In this document: positions 6,807-8,363 of the stretch, in pieces
Position numbering within the stretch: position 1 is the stretch's first letter
Layout of the letters: every line of letters starts with the position of its first letter
Assembly (NCBI GenBank): GCA_001603685.1
Contig: LUZO01000020.1
Coordinates: forward strand, 1-8,363
From: Bacteroidales bacterium Bact_23
GTDB lineage: Bacteria; Bacteroidota; Bacteroidia; Bacteroidales; Lentimicrobiaceae
Reading direction: 5' to 3'
DNA: 8,363 bases
The notes under the pieces: model-generated
What the model saw: the letters and a program-made list of their open reading frames with translations, nothing else
Told to the model about the DNA's origin: nothing
Databases searched by the model: none
Program-made: the position numbers and the translations under genes

Positions 6807-7241
6807 ATGGCAACACTGGAAAAGGCTTTTGAAATTGCCCTGGCAGCGCACAAAGGGCAAAAAGACAAGGCGGGTGCCGATTATATCCTGCATCCCATCC
6901 GCGTAATGCAGAGAGGCGAAACCGAAATTGAGAAAATCTGCGGCCTGTTGCATGATGTGGTTGAAGATGGGGGAGTTACATTTGAAGACCTTGAAAAAGC
7001 AGGCTTCTCGGATGAAATAATTGAGGTATTGAAATGCCTGACAAAAACACCGGAAGATGAGGATTACGGGAAGTTTATGGATAGAGTCCTGCAAAATCCG
7101 GTTGCCGTAAAGGTTAAGCTTAACGACCTGCTCGACAATATGGATATAACACGACTGAACGAACTAAATGAAAATGATGTAAATCGCCTGAATAAGTATC
7201 TGAAGGCATACCGGAAACTGAAAACGGATAATTTTATATGA
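6807..7241 (+). CDS. Small HD-domain hydrolase, RelA/SpoT hydrolase-like (Mesh1-like), no synthetase domain
   Basis: The 144-residue protein is a stand-alone HD-fold phosphohydrolase related to the N-terminal (p)ppGpp hydrolase domain of RelA/SpoT homologues. Seen motifs are AHKGQKDKAGADYILHP (14-30, metal ligand His-29), GLLHDVVEDGG (47-56, the His-49/Asp-50 pair plus Glu-53/Asp-54), and VKLNDLLDNMD (103-113, with Asp-107 as the likely last metal ligand and Asn-111). All four manganese ligands of the family are therefore present. There is no synthetase or TGS/ACT region, so annotation as a GTP pyrophosphokinase would be wrong. The position equivalent to Arg-44 of Streptococcus Rel, which stacks on the guanine base, is Asp-20 here, so ppGpp may not be the substrate. 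The ATG at 6807 is the only start in frame after a stop at 6780. Purine-rich AAGGAG at 6774-6779 is too far away to be its ribosome site. It probably shares a transcript with ung. Confidence 0.85.
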   Translation: MATLEKAFEIALAAHKGQKDKAGADYILHPIRVMQRGETEIEKICGLLHDVVEDGGVTFEDLEKAGFSDEIIEVLKCLTKTPEDEDYGKFMDRVLQNPVAVKVKLNDLLDNMDITRLNELNENDVNRLNKYLKAYRKLKTDNFI

Positions 7242-7278
7242 CTTTAATGCGTTATCAGAATCGGGAAACATTTCGATA

Positions 7279-8220
7279 ATGAGAAAGTCGCTTGCCATAA
7301 TATTTTTTTCGCTGATTATGCTTTCCTGTTCAAAGGAGAGGCGATCCGACATTGCAGCCGGCAAAATGCAGGATTTCGTGATGGATATTTCGAAATACGC
7401 CAAAGGATTTAACCCGGATTTCATTATTATCCCTCAGAACGGTATTGAACTGGCCTTCAATAACCTGAATCCGGAAGAAGGGCTGAACGCATCTTACCTG
7501 TCGGCAATCGACGGGATCGGGGTTGAGGAGCTTTATTACAATGGTGGATATGTTCCTGACCGTGAGCGGATTTCCATGCTTCGGTTGCTGAAACCGACGA
7601 AAAAGGTAATGGTATCCGAATATGTTACCGGCGATGCGGATATCAGTGATGCATACTCCGGGAATTATAACGAGGGTTTTATCGCTTTTGTAAGAACGCA
7701 AGATAACTACCACTACAGGCACATTCCCGACACTGTTCCGGATGAAAACGGAAACGACATCACCAGACTGGAACAGGCACGGAATTATCTCTATCTTATC
7801 AATAATGAGGAGTTCGCTTCGAAAGAGGAGATGATTGAAGCCATTTCAGCCACCAATTTTGATCTGGTTTTAACGGATCTTTTCTTTAATGATGAAGAAT
7901 TTACCTCTTCCGAAGTCAATCGGTTGAAGGTAAAGGCCAATGGCGGAAAACGGCTGGTTATCTCCTATATCAACATCGGTTCGGCTGAAAGTTTTCGCTA
8001 TTACTGGAAAAAGAACTGGGGTCTGCATCATCCGTTGTGGATAAAACAGAAATACGAAGGTTATGATGATGAGTTTTGGGTTAAGTTCTGGAAAAAGGAT
8101 TGGCAGGAGATTATCTACGGTAACGACAATTCGTACATGAAGAAAATCATTGGTGCCGGTTTCGACGGCGCCTATCTGGATAATGTGGAGGCGTATTATT
8201 TTTTGTATTATGCTGATTAG
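7279..8220 (+). CDS. Lipoprotein, MJ1477/TM1410-type (GH114-like) putative glycosidase with permuted barrel order
   Basis: The 313-residue product has a lipoprotein signal: MRKS, a hydrophobic core and IMLSC with acylated Cys-17. It is therefore a membrane-anchored periplasmic or outer-membrane protein. The remainder matches the MJ1477/TM1410 group of TIM-barrel proteins related to endo-alpha-1,4-polygalactosaminidase (GH114). Segment A (about 30-150) contains QDFVMDISKYAKGFNPDF, IIIPQNGIEL (49-58) and AIDGIGVEELYYNG (76-89, Glu-83 a candidate acid/base). Segment B (about 165-313) contains LYLINNEEF, FDLVLTDLFF (194-203), KRLVISYINIGSAESFRYYW (224-243), FWVKFWKKDWQEIIYG and GFDGAYLDNVEAYYF (294-308, Asp-301 aligning with the GH114 catalytic Asp). 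In TM1410-type proteins B normally precedes A; here A comes first, ending just after the GFDGxYLD motif. Function as a polysaccharide hydrolase is inferred, and the substrate is unknown. It starts 37 bases after the HD gene, with no promoter seen between. Confidence 0.85.
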   Translation: MRKSLAIIFFSLIMLSCSKERRSDIAAGKMQDFVMDISKYAKGFNPDFIIIPQNGIELAFNNLNPEEGLNASYLSAIDGIGVEELYYNGGYVPDRERISMLRLLKPTKKVMVSEYVTGDADISDAYSGNYNEGFIAFVRTQDNYHYRHIPDTVPDENGNDITRLEQARNYLYLINNEEFASKEEMIEAISATNFDLVLTDLFFNDEEFTSSEVNRLKVKANGGKRLVISYINIGSAESFRYYWKKNWGLHHPLWIKQKYEGYDDEFWVKFWKKDWQEIIYGNDNSYMKKIIGAGFDGAYLDNVEAYYFLYYAD

Positions 8221-8324
8221 TTTGAGGTTGACAAGTTCCTGTATTTGGTAATGGTAAATATAGTCTGATGTAAAATGCTAATAAGTAAAGCTGTAACTGA
8301 TATTTTATATAATTTTAAAGTCTT

Positions 8325-8345
8325 GCTTCAGGATGGAAGCTTTTT
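8325..8345 (+). terminator. Weak candidate terminator downstream of the glycosidase gene
   Basis: GCTTC (8325-8329) and GAAGC (8336-8340) can pair around a six-base loop and are followed by five T. The stem is only five base pairs and lies about 105 bases after the stop codon, so it is uncertain. The rest of 8221-8363 is AT-rich and shows no recognisable gene. Confidence 0.3.
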
Positions 8346-8363
8346 ATTATGATGAAGTAAGCC

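Noticed and set aside
6095..8220. The ung, HD hydrolase and glycosidase genes as a defence island
   Set aside because: Ung is a housekeeping repair enzyme, the HD protein resembles stand-alone hydrolases and the third is an envelope lipoprotein. No nuclease, sensor or mobile-element signs accompany them.
8333..8363. Possible gene start (ATG at 8333) running off the window end
   Set aside because: Only ten codons are visible, the ribosome site is poor, and the ATG lies inside the weak hairpin. Nothing supports it as coding.

Overview
The window looks like chromosomal DNA from a member of the Bacteroidota, probably Bacteroidales-like. Three kinds of evidence support this. Two large secreted proteins end in type A sorting domains of the type IX secretion system (T9SS), which is restricted to this phylum. 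Promoters fit the TTG / TAnnTTTG pattern of the phylum. Ribosome binding sites are weak or absent, and the lipoproteins have Bacteroidota-style signal peptides. No phage, transposon, CRISPR or RNA gene was recognised.

Layout. Positions 1-75 appear to be the 3' end of an unidentified gene. A likely operon on the + strand (196-4582) follows. It encodes a 949-residue BNR/sortilin-like beta-propeller protein and a 492-residue protein with four fibronectin-III-like repeats. Both carry an N-terminal signal sequence and a C-terminal T9SS domain, so both should be exported across the outer membrane. The operon ends at a very clear intrinsic terminator (4598-4633). After about 360 bases with no recognisable gene come two minus-strand genes. 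One is a 253-residue predicted outer-membrane or periplasmic protein of a conserved Bacteroidota family (4998-5759). The other is a tiny 42-residue lipoprotein gene (5860-5988) that a normal length cutoff would miss. It has its own terminator, and the larger gene has its own promoter. A divergent promoter region (about 5989-6094) separates these from a + strand cluster. That cluster holds ung (uracil-DNA glycosylase), a single-domain HD hydrolase related to the (p)ppGpp hydrolase domain of RelA/SpoT proteins, and a lipoprotein of the MJ1477/TM1410 (GH114-like) glycosidase group. Their spacing of 31 and 37 bases is compatible with co-transcription, but no shared function is evident.

The most interesting observation is in the last gene (7279-8220). 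The two halves of its predicted TIM barrel are in swapped order compared with the usual TM1410/GH114 arrangement. The segment that normally forms the C-terminal half comes first, and the half ending in the Asp-bearing GFDGxYLD motif comes last. This looks like a natural circular permutation, although the comparison rests on recalled family motifs rather than a computed alignment. The small lipoprotein gene and a base-contact substitution in the HD hydrolase are secondary points of interest.
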